DNA of 64,000 nucleotides, from assembly GCF_022180385.2 (NCBI RefSeq), contig NZ_BQME02000002.1:992001-1056000 (forward strand), given 5' to 3'. Made by a program: the position numbers and the translations under genes. Every line of letters begins with the position of its first letter. The first letter of the stretch is position 1. Shown here piece after piece: positions 49,544-58,454 of the stretch. The notes under the pieces are model-generated. The model saw only the letters and a program-made list of their open reading frames with translations. It searched no databases and was not told where the DNA came from. Origin of the DNA: Paenibacillus sp. L3-i20. Lineage in GTDB: Bacteria > Bacillota > Bacilli > Paenibacillales > Paenibacillaceae.

Positions 49544-50737
49544 TTATTTCGTTTGTTCTTCTCCTCCGAACTCCCCATGATATATTCGCACCAATCTCTC
49601 TCCCTGCTCAAGCAGAACCCTATAATCATTATCTCTTTTAATGTTTTCAACATGTTTGCTGTAATCTGAGGAATGGATTAACTGGAAATATACTTTTAAC
49701 GTTTCAAATTGTGTTTTCCCGCGTTTCGTAACATGATCTTCAATAGCGTCTTTCCAAGGTATATTCGCATTGTCCATTAACAAGCCTAATGCTGCTCCTG
49801 TCTCATACCGAATATCCCTCTCTAGGAAGGTTGGCGATTCTGCTTGTCCATTAGCTATAAAATGAAATGCTTGCATGAACGTTATGTGATATGGCTCATG
49901 TTTCGTCGCAAGTACCGTGAGGTTACCACCATTTAACTTGCTGTAACTGTATTCTAAATAACGTGCCGATCCCTCAATCGCCTCAGCCTTCGTTTCACCA
50001 ATTAATTGAGGCCATTTGTGATAGCGATAATTACGTATTATCGTCCAATCTTGAAGCAATTGTTTAATTATACTCGGATTTTTCGTCGCCATTGCTTTAT
50101 CTAACAATGTAAATTCCAGACCCATTAATGCATAGTTTTCTTTATCTACAGGGTAATCGATAATATGTTCTACTCCGTTTTTATCGTATATCCAATCCCT
50201 CTGTTTATACGCATGAAAAGATTCATGCAATAGGAAGGATGAAAAATCAAAATACAAATGAGGATCACTAAACATTTTTGGATAATACTTTAAATAAAAA
50301 GTTTTTGTCCCTTTCATTTTAACTTCCCCGAAGTTCCAAGGTGCCCAACTAGTCAACGTTGATAAGTCAAAATGATGTAGTCTGTAAATTTTAGGCAACT
50401 GTAAAGACGCAGGCATCTCTATCTCTTTTGCAAAAAAACGATCTTCCATTCCTTTTACATTTATTACAAACGGGGCCTGTCGAATAATACCGTTCGATTT
50501 ATTACTTTGAATAACAATTAGCGGTTCGTTCTCAAAATGATAATCTGTATTCCACAACTGATCGCTTGATTTCTCGAAATGTTGATAAATCGTCGCTAGT
50601 TCCGTCAGCATCTGTTGATCGGTTGCACTCAACTTCTCAAATGTTGTTCGGTACGTTACATTCAATATGATCGAAGCGAGATAAGTGACTGTTATCCCAA
50701 CTATTACAAATAATAGGACTCGTTTTAACCATTTCAT
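49544..50737 (-). CDS. Membrane-anchored zincin-like putative peptidase
   Basis: This 397-aa protein has an N-terminal helix (about residues 7-25) and a large external domain containing LLHESFHAYKQRDW, a perfect HExxH motif (about residues 170-174), followed about 80 residues later by ETKAEAIEGSARYLEY, which could supply the third metal ligand (Glu). This pattern is typical of metallopeptidases, but I do not recognise the family and the substrate is unknown. AGGGGGG precedes the ATG. It is one of the less explained larger genes in the window. Confidence 0.65.
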   Translation of the reverse strand: MKWLKRVLLFVIVGITVTYLASIILNVTYRTTFEKLSATDQQMLTELATIYQHFEKSSDQLWNTDYHFENEPLIVIQSNKSNGIIRQAPFVINVKGMEDRFFAKEIEMPASLQLPKIYRLHHFDLSTLTSWAPWNFGEVKMKGTKTFYLKYYPKMFSDPHLYFDFSSFLLHESFHAYKQRDWIYDKNGVEHIIDYPVDKENYALMGLEFTLLDKAMATKNPSIIKQLLQDWTIIRNYRYHKWPQLIGETKAEAIEGSARYLEYSYSKLNGGNLTVLATKHEPYHITFMQAFHFIANGQAESPTFLERDIRYETGAALGLLMDNANIPWKDAIEDHVTKRGKTQFETLKVYFQLIHSSDYSKHVENIKRDNDYRVLLEQGERLVRIYHGEFGGEEQTK

Positions 50738-50816
50738 TAAATTCCCCCCTCTATAGATTGCAAATATAATCTCTCATTTATACTGCTCACGAAGCATTAA
50801 TTTTCGCGCAAATACT

Positions 50817-50860
50817 AAAAATACGCCAGCCATTTAAATGAAATGGCCTAGCGTATTTTT
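50817..50860 (-). terminator. Terminator of the DUF1361 gene
   Basis: AAAAATACGC (50817-50826) pairs with GCGTATTTTT (50851-50860), with CATTT/AAATG inside, and the stem ends in five T residues on either strand. It lies 34 bp past the DUF1361 stop. Confidence 0.85.
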
Positions 50861-50893
50861 AAGCTTTACATATTTGACATTTCAAATTACATT

Positions 50894-51631
50894 TTATCGA
50901 CTTGAATGGATGATCTCGTTGTTCCTAACATTATTTTTATTGCGGATTGCAGCGCTAAAAACAAGGTAACAAAACAATTGAATGACAAACATTAACGTAA
51001 CAAATTCTAAGAGTATACTGCCTTCCTTAAACCAATCGTTAAGGATATCCTTCATAATTATTTTTGGCTGATCGATGATATCCCAGCTATTCCAACGGTT
51101 AAATCTCCCTATATAAACGCCAATACTGCTAAGCAACATAACAAAAACAACAAATAGAGAGCTAACATATTTATTGAAAATGCGATTGACTATTTTGCTC
51201 ATCTGATAAATCGAGTACGTCGACAGCAATAAACCAATAATTGCAGTTACAAAAGCAATCGTTAAACTGTACCAAAACCACATTTTATCCCAAAAGATTT
51301 CTTCACCTTGCCTTTCAAAATATCTAAAGCTGTGTATGATTTCAGTGAATAGATAAGCAGCATTTGGCAGGAAAAATATCCATGCTCCACTCAAAAAAAT
51401 AATGAGCAGTTTATTCAACATCGTACGGTCATTGTTAAAAAATTTAGTGATAGCAATAGACAAAAACAGTGGAGTCCATGCTAAAAAAATATCCCAAGTC
51501 AAGAAGTTGTACATATTTGTATTTGTTTTCATTTGCAAATATTGTGTAACCGTTAAACAACTGGTCGTTGCAATAACTAACACGATAATAAATAATACAT
51601 GTCCATCTAATGTATGTTTGTTTTTTGTCAT
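50894..51631 (-). CDS. DUF1361 membrane protein
   Basis: The 245-aa protein has about seven helices and the DUF1361 signature: DIFLAWTPLFLSI (about residues 46-58) and the FFLPNAAYLFTEIIHS segment (about 85-100). A further conserved RFNRWNSWDI follows near residue 175. The family occurs widely in Firmicutes and its function is unknown. AAAGGAGTACAG precedes the ATG. Confidence 0.85.
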   Translation of the reverse strand: MTKNKHTLDGHVLFIIVLVIATTSCLTVTQYLQMKTNTNMYNFLTWDIFLAWTPLFLSIAITKFFNNDRTMLNKLLIIFLSGAWIFFLPNAAYLFTEIIHSFRYFERQGEEIFWDKMWFWYSLTIAFVTAIIGLLLSTYSIYQMSKIVNRIFNKYVSSLFVVFVMLLSSIGVYIGRFNRWNSWDIIDQPKIIMKDILNDWFKEGSILLEFVTLMFVIQLFCYLVFSAAIRNKNNVRNNEIIHSSR

Positions 51632-51784
51632 CTGTACTCCTTTGGTGAAATATGCTGAGTTGAAATGAAGTATTTCAATCTTAAGTAATTATTTTTTCTA
51701 TCGCTTCATGTTCATTCATCGTAAAATAACAAGATAAACGAATTATTTAAACATTCAACAACATAAGTAAAAGAGGTCACGCTA

Positions 51785-52975
51785 ATGAAGAAACAAGTAA
51801 AGTGGCTGCTGCTTACGATTGCAATTGGAATTTGTGCTGGATCTGCCTCTGCCCTATTTCTAACGAGTTTGGAGTACATAATGTTTCTGCAAACGAATTA
51901 TCTATGGTTGCTTTGGCTGCTTCCTTTCGGAGGAGCACTGGTCGGTTACATCTATTTGCAGTATGGCAAGGAAGCCATCAAAGGTACTAATCTTATACTT
52001 TCACAAATTCATTCGGGCAGTGGCTCCGTGCCAGCACTTATGGCACCACTTGTGCTAGTTGGTACGCTAATAACCCACCTATTTGGTGGGTCCGCTGGCC
52101 GAGAAGGGACGGCCGTCCAATTAGGCAGCAGCCTAGCTGCAACGATTGGAACACTATTTAAGCTTAATGACTCGGATCAAAGACTTATAGTGTTATTAGG
52201 TTGTAGCGCTGGATTCGCTTCTGTGTTTGGAACTCCGCTTGCTGGAACACTATTTGGACTCGAAGTATCCACAAAAGGCACTATGCGCTATAAGGCGCTT
52301 CTCCCCTGTCTTATTGCAAGTTATACGGGACATTATGTAACGTTAGGCTGGGGAATTGTACATAGCCATTATGTGATTGCTACAGTACCATCATTGAGCT
52401 GGCTAGTACTGGGCAAAGTAGTTTTAGCTGCTATTGTATTTGGTTTTGCTGCGACAATATTTGTTCTAATGACCTCCACCTTCAAAAAAGTAATGACGCA
52501 TCTCATTTCGCATCCGGTTATGCGTGCTTTTGCAGGCGGCTGTATCATCATTTCTTTAGTGTTCATTATTGGAAGCCGAGACTATTTAGGTCTTGGGCTC
52601 CCACTAATTGAAAAAGCGTTCACCGATACGATGCCGCTAGCTGACTTTTTTCTAAAGATGTTATTCACCGCAGTTACACTAGGAACAGGTTTCATCGGCG
52701 GAGAGGTGACACCACTTTTTGTTATTGGTTCAACTCTAGGCAGTGCCTTATCCTCTTATCTGCTGCTCCCCGCTTCATTTCTGGCGGCACTTGGATTAAC
52801 GTCAATCTTCGGCGCTGCTTCCAAGACGCCGCTTGCGTGTGTCGTGTTAGGACTAGAGCTATTCGGCATAGAAGGAGCTTTTTATTTATTACTTTCTTGT
52901 TTCATTAGCAGCATCGTCTCGGGACGTTCTACTATTTATGAAGCTCATATACGCAATCTTCAGCCGAACCGTTGA
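51785..52975 (+). CDS. ClC-family chloride channel/transporter
   Basis: The 396-aa protein has the ClC selectivity-filter sequences GGSAGREGTAVQLGSSL (about residues 98-114) and GCSAGFASVFGTPLAGTLFGLE (about 138-159), a GGEVTPLFVIGSTLG helix (about 308-322) and a final SKTPLACVVLGLELFG. GREGT carries the gating-Glu position, so it is probably a Cl-/H+ exchanger. Its last 16 bp overlap the convergent radical SAM gene. AAAGAGG lies upstream of the ATG. Confidence 0.9.
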   Translation: MKKQVKWLLLTIAIGICAGSASALFLTSLEYIMFLQTNYLWLLWLLPFGGALVGYIYLQYGKEAIKGTNLILSQIHSGSGSVPALMAPLVLVGTLITHLFGGSAGREGTAVQLGSSLAATIGTLFKLNDSDQRLIVLLGCSAGFASVFGTPLAGTLFGLEVSTKGTMRYKALLPCLIASYTGHYVTLGWGIVHSHYVIATVPSLSWLVLGKVVLAAIVFGFAATIFVLMTSTFKKVMTHLISHPVMRAFAGGCIIISLVFIIGSRDYLGLGLPLIEKAFTDTMPLADFFLKMLFTAVTLGTGFIGGEVTPLFVIGSTLGSALSSYLLLPASFLAALGLTSIFGAASKTPLACVVLGLELFGIEGAFYLLLSCFISSIVSGRSTIYEAHIRNLQPNR

Positions 52976-53835
52976 CGATAGCCACATTTTCTACATAGCT
53001 CTTCAACGGCTTCTCTTCGTGAGAAGCCGTCATAGAGGTTATTCGCTCGTTCGCCTTCTACGATATCCGAAAAGTGGTTTTCGTGAATGTTTCCGAGTTT
53101 AATAATCCCTTCTCCATCCAAGCAACATGGAATTACAGTGCCATCGATTAATACTCCTGCTTGATTTCGAAGTGCATGACAGAAACCTTTCCCATCATCC
53201 TCAGGCTCCTTTAAATCTGGCCATTTGAACTCAGGATCTTGATTCAAATAAATTCGATCCGCAATTTTCACACCAGAACCTGGTTTAAACTTCTCCTCAA
53301 TCAAATAATCCAGTCCAAAAGCTTCTTCAATCATACCGAGCAATTCACGATTTTTATCCTGCTGCTTATTAATTTCGTTGTTCATATCTAAATTCCATAG
53401 TCGGAACGAAATAATAATATCGCTTGTTGCAGTTGCTTCTCTAACAAAAGACAAGATTTGGGCCAAATAACCTGCTTTATCCTTAGATCCGGCATGCCCA
53501 TCAAAACTGTGCAGTGAAAAATTTATTTGTCTAAGGGCTGGCTTGCCAAGCAGCTTTTCCTTGTTTTTTGTTATTAATGTGCCGTTTGTTGTTATATTCA
53601 CCTTAAAGCCTTTTTCATGGCTAATGTCGAGTAATTCATCAATTTTGGGATGCAGCAATGGCTCTCCCTTGACATGAAAATATATATAATCGGTATGAGG
53701 TTTAATTTGATCTAATGTTTTTTTGAAATCTTCAATTGTAACAAAGCCTTTTCCACGCAATGTTGGCGGACAAAAATGACAGGATAAATTACAAATGCTT
53801 GTCGTTTCTATATAAAATTTTTTAAATCGTTTCAT
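52960..53835 (-). CDS. Radical SAM protein with SPASM-like C-terminus
   Basis: This 291-aa enzyme has the SAM-cleaving cluster CNLSCHFC (CX3CX2C, about residues 15-22), the KGEPLLHP region (about 56) and ITTNGTLI. The C-terminal part holds Cys residues (FCHALR, VIPCCLDGEGIIKLGNI and LCRKCGYRQ) for an auxiliary cluster, as in SPASM proteins that modify peptides or act in cofactor maturation. No precursor peptide gene is visible nearby. It is convergent with, and overlaps, the ClC gene. Confidence 0.85.
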   Translation of the reverse strand: MKRFKKFYIETTSICNLSCHFCPPTLRGKGFVTIEDFKKTLDQIKPHTDYIYFHVKGEPLLHPKIDELLDISHEKGFKVNITTNGTLITKNKEKLLGKPALRQINFSLHSFDGHAGSKDKAGYLAQILSFVREATATSDIIISFRLWNLDMNNEINKQQDKNRELLGMIEEAFGLDYLIEEKFKPGSGVKIADRIYLNQDPEFKWPDLKEPEDDGKGFCHALRNQAGVLIDGTVIPCCLDGEGIIKLGNIHENHFSDIVEGERANNLYDGFSRREAVEELCRKCGYRQRFG

Positions 53836-53890
53836 CTTCTAACGCTCCATCTGTTTAAATTCTTATTGTTTTGCACATAATCACAATAGA

Positions 53891-54370
53891 TTATTGTTGC
53901 TCAGTTTCGGCGTTACCAACGCCATTCTCAAGAAACCGAGACATTACTTCCCTTGTAGGCATGAGACATACATCGGATTTGCCAAACCAACGATAGCGAT
54001 TACGTGCGACCCAGTGGTAGATGACATTACGGATCGGAGCTGGAATGATAATAAAGCCATATAACAGCGTCCACCATCCACCTAGTCTCATTAGCACACG
54101 AAGCGCACCGCTTGACTTGATCCAGTAGTGACCATTGTCATATAGAACAAAGGAATCAAATGTTTTCCCTTTTAATTTGGTGCTTTGATTAAGTAATTGC
54201 TGACCGGCAGTAGATTGAAGTGCAGCAAATCGAAATTTTATTTTGTGATCATTTTTGACTAGGAAACGAGTGATTGCTTGACACATATGGCATTGACCAT
54301 CAATTAATATAACTAACTTTTCAGTGCTTTTATTGTTTGGTTGCAAACTCTGGTCAACATTGATTTTCAT
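53891..54370 (-). CDS. DCC-family thiol-disulfide oxidoreductase (DUF393, YuxK-like)
   Basis: The 159-aa protein has the DCC motif as DGQCHMCQ (about residues 23-30), then FRFAALQSTAGQQLL and the terminal YRWFGKSDVCLMP (about 130-142), all family hallmarks. DUF393 proteins are predicted thiol-disulfide enzymes with a membrane-proximal helix. The ATG at 54370 lies 9 nt after GAGGTG; alternative starts upstream (54376, 54382) overlap or crowd it. The gene ends near the radical SAM gene, but a gap of 55 bp separates them. Confidence 0.82.
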   Translation of the reverse strand: MKINVDQSLQPNNKSTEKLVILIDGQCHMCQAITRFLVKNDHKIKFRFAALQSTAGQQLLNQSTKLKGKTFDSFVLYDNGHYWIKSSGALRVLMRLGGWWTLLYGFIIIPAPIRNVIYHWVARNRYRWFGKSDVCLMPTREVMSRFLENGVGNAETEQQ

Positions 54371-54435
54371 TGACATGTTCACCTCATCTACTACAATCCT
54401 ATGCTTATCCTAACATATCGAGCCCGATCTTGCAC

Positions 54436-54464
54436 TTGACCCCTCCACCCAGATGTACTATAAT
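54436..54464 (+). promoter_or_regulatory. Sigma-A promoter of the ykkCD operon
   Basis: TTGACC (54436-54441) and TATAAT (54459-54464) are separated by exactly 17 bp. Transcription would begin near 54471, placing the whole riboswitch in the 5' leader. Confidence 0.85.
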
Positions 54465-54487
54465 CAAACGAAACTTAAAAAAATGAG

Positions 54488-54609
54488 TTCTCTAGGGTTC
54501 CGCGGCAATCGCCGGTCTGGTCCGAGGGAGAACACGCAGCACTGCTGCGGACACACGGAGGGACAAAAGCCCGGGAGATATCTGACCAGATACTTCCCAG
54601 GCTTTTTTT
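54488..54609 (+). promoter_or_regulatory. Guanidine-I (ykkC) riboswitch with terminator
   Basis: The leader shows the conserved ykkC/guanidine-I landmarks: CTAGGGTTCCG (54492-54502), GGTCTGGTCCGAG (54514-54526), ACACG, then ACACGGAGGGACAAAAGCCC near 54553-54572. The last part of the aptamer is followed by a long terminator hairpin (left arm from about 54569, right arm to about 54603) and seven T residues. Guanidinium binding should stabilise the aptamer and prevent termination, turning on the exporter genes 40 bp downstream. Confidence 0.93.
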
Positions 54610-54651
54610 GTTTTTCTTTACTAAAATTTGGAGAGAAGGAGTTCGATTAAA

Positions 54652-55026
54652 GTGGAAAAAGGTCAAAATAAGTATTGGTTGCTCGTCATCGTCGCTGCTT
54701 GTTTCGAAGTTGTTTGGGTTATGGGTTTAAAGAATGCTGACACGTTGCTTTTCTGGGCAATTACAATCGTTGCTATCGTTATCAGCTTTGGGCTTTTAAT
54801 ATTCACAGCTAAGAAGCTTCCCACAAGTACGGCATACGCAGTATTTGTAGGACTCGGTACAGTAGGAACAGTCATTTTAGAAATGACTGTTTATGGTGTG
54901 CCTTTCAGTTGGGCAAAGGTAATCTTAGTTGCCCTGTTGCTAACCGGAATAATTGGTCTGAAGATGGTCACCCACGATGGTCCCGACACGGGTGCAGTAG
55001 ATGGGAAACGAGGTGAAAAAGCATGA
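54652..55026 (+). CDS. ykkC: SMR-family guanidinium exporter subunit YkkC
   Basis: The 124-aa protein has four membrane helices and the SMR signatures: the conserved membrane Glu in AACFEVVWVMGLKNAD (about residue 18), PTSTAYAVFVGLGTVGT (about 57-73) and a second helical hairpin, plus a longer hydrophilic tail (HDGPDTGAVDGKRGEKA). Paired SMR proteins of this type act as heterodimeric guanidinium/H+ antiporters. GTG at 54652 follows AAGGAG; a frame to 54628 would begin in the leader. It overlaps ykkD by 4 bp (ATGA). Confidence 0.9.
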   Translation: MEKGQNKYWLLVIVAACFEVVWVMGLKNADTLLFWAITIVAIVISFGLLIFTAKKLPTSTAYAVFVGLGTVGTVILEMTVYGVPFSWAKVILVALLLTGIIGLKMVTHDGPDTGAVDGKRGEKA

Positions 55027-55337
55027 GCTGGTTGTTTATCGTTTTGGCAGGTTTATTTGAAGTTGTTGGAGTTGCAGGTATTGCTAAAATGAATAAAAAA
55101 TTATCTTTTAAAAACGTAGCCATGATGGCATGTGGCTTTCTGATTAGCTTCCTATTTCTTACACTTGCGATGGAAGGAATGGCAATGGGGACAGCCTATG
55201 CCGTATGGACAGGAATTGGTACAGTTGGAAGTGCTCTCGTCGGTATCTTATTCTTCCGAGAATCTCGGAGTATGCTTCGTATTTTCTTTATCTTGCTAGT
55301 TCTTTTCGCTGTCGTAGGCTTAAAGCTTATTGAATAA
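55023..55337 (+). CDS. ykkD: SMR-family guanidinium exporter subunit YkkD
   Basis: The 104-aa protein has four helices with the SMR Glu in LAGLFEVVGVAGIAKMNKK (about residue 13), GTAYAVWTGIGTVGSALVG (about 57-75) and RESRSMLRIFFI. Its start overlaps the ykkC stop, which couples translation and supports heterodimer assembly. A terminator follows within 5 bp. In B. subtilis YkkCD was first described as a multidrug pump and later tied to guanidinium export through the riboswitch. Confidence 0.9.
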   Translation: MSWLFIVLAGLFEVVGVAGIAKMNKKLSFKNVAMMACGFLISFLFLTLAMEGMAMGTAYAVWTGIGTVGSALVGILFFRESRSMLRIFFILLVLFAVVGLKLIE

Positions 55338-55341
55338 CATC

Positions 55342-55392
55342 GTATGAAATGAAACACCCCTAGTCCATTATCGGATTAGGGGCATTTCATTT
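55342..55392. terminator. Bidirectional terminator between ykkD and ydjO-like genes
   Basis: CCCCTA/TAGGGG and ATGAAA/TTTCAT form a long stem (about 55345-55389) with TCC/GGA inside, flanked by A/T-rich ends. It separates the convergent ykkD and YdjO-type genes. Confidence 0.8.
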
Positions 55393-55398
55393 AGTGGA

Positions 55399-55614
55399 TT
55401 AAAATTCTGATTTCGGCTTGCGCGGTTGCGATTTCACTTTATTCTGCACAGGTGGCAAATGTCTCATACTGCGAAGCATCGGGCCTTTACAGATTGGACA
55501 AAGCTGTTCCGTTGTAGAAAACTCATCCCTTACCCACGCTTTGCAGTCTGCATTTTTACATTTCCATATTTTCGTTGGCTTTAAATTTACTGGTGTGTCT
55601 GAATTAGTAGTCAC
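55399..55614 (-). CDS. YdjO-type small zinc-ribbon protein
   Basis: The 71-aa protein has two CX4C/CX2C-type pairs, WKCKNADCKAW and LCPICKGPM (Cys about 19, 24, 39 and 42), as in B. subtilis YdjO, a cold-inducible protein. It likely binds one zinc ion. The polar C-terminal tail ends in KPKSEF. GTG at 55614 follows AAAGGAAT. The role is unknown. Confidence 0.78.
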   Translation of the reverse strand: MTTNSDTPVNLKPTKIWKCKNADCKAWVRDEFSTTEQLCPICKGPMLRSMRHLPPVQNKVKSQPRKPKSEF

Positions 55615-55675
55615 TTATTAATAATTCCTTTCGGTAAAAACCATTAGTGCGGTTAATTGTTAAGTATATTAATTG

Positions 55676-56761
55676 TTAGTTGAAATAAGCTGGAATTACG
55701 CATACTGGTTTGGAAACTTCGGTGGAATGACCTGTAAAACGTAAAGTACCATTGTCAGCATCCACATGGAACGTAACTAAATTATTAGTGTCTCTATTAG
55801 CTGCTATTAAAAAATTACCGTTTGGAGTAAGAGCAAAGTGACGAGGATGTCCACCTTCTACTGATATATGTTGTATGGTCGATAATTGTCCTGTACGTTC
55901 ATTTACCTCAAATACAACTATGCTATCATGTCCGCGGTTTGACCCATATAAAAATCTACCATCTTTTGATATCGTTATCTCCGCACAACTATTTTCATCC
56001 TTACATGAATCCGGTAAAGTACTAACCGATTCAATAATTACTAGTTCACCTGTTGCCTGTGAATAGGAAAAAATCGTAATCGTAGAGTTTAACTCATTGA
56101 TCGCATAGGCGAATTTGGCATTCGGATGGAACACAAAATGTCTAGGTCCTGAGCCACCAGGTAGTGTTACTTCATTATGACGAATAAGCTTGTTTGTTTC
56201 TTTATTCAATGAGTAGCTAATAATTCGGTCCAGGCCAAGGTCAGACACGAACAGATATTTACCGTCCGGGCTGTAGAAGCTGGAATGTGGATGTGGTTTG
56301 TCTTGATCTTCAAGATCTACGCTATGACCCTCATGCTGCTGAATATCAAGAAGAGAGCCAATACTGCCGTCCTCTTCTATTTGCAACAGCCCGATCATTC
56401 CACCATGGTAGCTAGTCACGATCAAATAGCGACTGTCAACGTCTCTTTGTACATGGCAAGTAGTTGAATTAACAGTCAACTGACTACTTTGTAACGTTAG
56501 TTCACCAGTTGCAGTGTCAATTTGAAAAGAAACGACTTCACCAATCTTCTTACCTTCTTCATTGACTGCTTCAGCAATTGAATAAAGTATTTCTCGATCA
56601 GTATCAACATTCAAAAAGGTTGGGTTTTTAATGTTAGAGCTATGACTTACTGCCGTTAATTCTCCACTCATCTCATTACATTTGTAAACGTTAAGCCCAT
56701 TTTCATTTTTCTCTGCATATGAGCCTACAAATACGAGCAATTGATTTTGTTCAGCCGCCAC
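55676..56761 (-). CDS. pgl: Lactonase-family seven-bladed beta-propeller (6-phosphogluconolactonase-like)
   Basis: The 361-aa protein belongs to the 3-carboxymuconate cyclase/YkgB-type lactonases: repeats such as YSPDGKYLFVSDLGLDRII, FHPNAKFAYAINELNSTI and ISKDGRFLYGSNRGHDSI mark the propeller blades. HPHSSFYSPDGK and GPRHFVFHPN contain His/Arg residues typical of the active site. The family includes 6-phosphogluconolactonase of the pentose phosphate pathway, the role assigned to B. subtilis YkgB. GTG at 56761 follows GGGAGGAATAGGTA. Confidence 0.83.
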   Translation of the reverse strand: MAAEQNQLLVFVGSYAEKNENGLNVYKCNEMSGELTAVSHSSNIKNPTFLNVDTDREILYSIAEAVNEEGKKIGEVVSFQIDTATGELTLQSSQLTVNSTTCHVQRDVDSRYLIVTSYHGGMIGLLQIEEDGSIGSLLDIQQHEGHSVDLEDQDKPHPHSSFYSPDGKYLFVSDLGLDRIISYSLNKETNKLIRHNEVTLPGGSGPRHFVFHPNAKFAYAINELNSTITIFSYSQATGELVIIESVSTLPDSCKDENSCAEITISKDGRFLYGSNRGHDSIVVFEVNERTGQLSTIQHISVEGGHPRHFALTPNGNFLIAANRDTNNLVTFHVDADNGTLRFTGHSTEVSKPVCVIPAYFN

Positions 56762-56833
56762 TACCTATTCCTCCCGCGATCAGATCATTATTGTTAGCAA
56801 ATAAGGCGAACTACATTCAACAAAACAAGATGG

Positions 56834-57553
56834 TTAAGCTTTATCAGAACCTGGAACGCATAATCCATCAACGCAACTAGCGTCTTTTGTTCCTTCTTCA
56901 ACTTGAACTAGTGTAGGGTACTTATCATCCCATGCTCTGCTAAGTGTATCGAGAAATACGTCGGGTGATTGAGCACCAGACACAGCATATTTACGATCGA
57001 TAACAAAGAAAGGCACACCTTTAATACCAAGGCGACTACCTTCTTCCTCTTGACCTCTGACTATATCTCCATATTGCTCTGAGTCAAGCAATTGCTTTAC
57101 TTCATCTTGATCCAACCCGACTTCTGTTGCAAGTTCAATCAACCTGGCATGATTAGAAATATTATCGTTATCAGTAAAATAAGCTCTAAGTAATCTTTCC
57201 GACATGGCAGAGCCTTTACCTTTATCAGCGGCATATTCAGCCAAACGATGTGCATCAAACGTATTTTGATCCAACATATTATCAAATCTAAAGTCTAGAC
57301 CAACTGCTGCTGCCTGCTGAGCTACATTTGCACTTGTTGCTCTCGCTTGTTCAATACTCATACCGTATTTTTGCGATAACTTCTCGTGAATGGTAACGAT
57401 CACAGATGAATCCACATTTGGATCGAGCTCAAAGCTCTTGAACTGCACTTCCACTTGATCCTTATGTTGGAACTTGCTTAATGCTTCTTCAAATTTTCTT
57501 TTGCCGATATAACAAAACGGACAAACAAAATCCGACCATATTTCTACCCTCAT
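56834..57553 (-). CDS. DsbA-family oxidoreductase (FrnE/YwbO-like)
   Basis: This 239-aa thioredoxin-fold protein has the active-site CPFC in WSDFVCPFCYIGKRKFEEAL (about residues 11-14), the helical insert (about 60-150) and cis-Pro loop IKGVPFFVIDRKYAVSGAQ (about 178-196). A C-terminal CVDGLC pair may be a second redox site. It is cytosolic (no signal peptide), like FrnE/YwbO, and probably acts on thiols or dithiol metabolites. GGAGGTGTAAGAAG precedes the ATG. Confidence 0.88.
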   Translation of the reverse strand: MRVEIWSDFVCPFCYIGKRKFEEALSKFQHKDQVEVQFKSFELDPNVDSSVIVTIHEKLSQKYGMSIEQARATSANVAQQAAAVGLDFRFDNMLDQNTFDAHRLAEYAADKGKGSAMSERLLRAYFTDNDNISNHARLIELATEVGLDQDEVKQLLDSEQYGDIVRGQEEEGSRLGIKGVPFFVIDRKYAVSGAQSPDVFLDTLSRAWDDKYPTLVQVEEGTKDASCVDGLCVPGSDKA

Positions 57554-57631
57554 CTTCTTACACCTCCTGATGCGTTCATACGATCCTCATTATATCATGT
57601 TCTTGCGCTGAGGACGAATTGGAAGGACATT

Positions 57632-57676
57632 AAAAAAAGCAAGTTCGATCAACATCGTTGCCCGAACTTGCTTTTT
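57632..57676 (-). terminator. Terminator of the cortex-hydrolase gene
   Basis: AAAAAGCAAGTTCG (57634-57647) pairs with CGAACTTGCTTTTT (57663-57676), and the minus-strand side ends in a T-run. It lies just past the hydrolase stop. Confidence 0.88.
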
Positions 57677-57693
57677 AATCCATTTTCATTACT

Positions 57694-58350
57694 TTAAATT
57701 GCAAAGACGTGACTACCTATTCTATCGACCTGTTTTCGTGTCCATATCCAAGAGGAAGTAGCTGTAGCGGGGTTGAAATAATACAAAGCTCCGTTTGTTG
57801 GATCGTGACCTTGCACAGCATCAAGTGCAGCTTGATAAGCAGCTTTATCCGGTTTCAAGTTGTATTGTCCATCATCAATGGCGGTGAATGCACGCGGCGC
57901 TTTGATAACATCTTCTACCGTTTTGGGGAAATTGGCAGATTCCAGTCTGTTCATTACAACTGCACCTACTGCTACTTTACCTTCATAACTTTCTCCACGA
58001 GCTTCCCCATGAATAATTTTGGCGAGCATATCAAGCTCATCTCGGCTGACTGAGGCTTTCTCAAGAGCCCTCCAAGTTCCAGGACCTTCTATACCAATTG
58101 CCTTTAACGCATGATCCCTCTGAAACAGCAACATAGAATGTCGATCCACTACCTCATTGAGAGTATCCAGTTTTGGGCTGAAATAATCCAGCTCCTTCTG
58201 TCGATGCTCTGCATCCATAACTGAATGAGCAGCTGAACTGTAAGCTAATGATTCGGGTGCAAATGCTTGTACAGATTTATTTTGTATCATAAAGAAGATT
58301 GAAATTACTACGGCTATACCTAAAACAATTACGATATATTTTTTGTCCAT
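57694..58350 (-). CDS. Cell-wall hydrolase, SleB/CwlJ family
   Basis: The 218-aa protein starts with a signal/anchor helix (about residues 4-22) and ends in a Hydrolase_2 domain: LAKIIHGEARGESYEGKVAVGAVVMNRL (about residues 107-134, with the catalytic Glu in GEARGE) and GALYYFNPATATSSWIWTR. These lytic transglycosylases digest spore-cortex peptidoglycan during germination. A SleB peptidoglycan-binding domain is absent, so it resembles CwlJ or YkvT more than full SleB. AGGGAG precedes the ATG. Confidence 0.88.
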   Translation of the reverse strand: MDKKYIVIVLGIAVVISIFFMIQNKSVQAFAPESLAYSSAAHSVMDAEHRQKELDYFSPKLDTLNEVVDRHSMLLFQRDHALKAIGIEGPGTWRALEKASVSRDELDMLAKIIHGEARGESYEGKVAVGAVVMNRLESANFPKTVEDVIKAPRAFTAIDDGQYNLKPDKAAYQAALDAVQGHDPTNGALYYFNPATATSSWIWTRKQVDRIGSHVFAI

Positions 58351-58454
58351 CTTGGATTCACTCCCTTATTAGTCATTAACCGCTCAATGACTCGTAAGAG
58401 TTTACCATATGACAAAATTAAATGTAACCTGTAAACAAAAATTACATTTATTTT

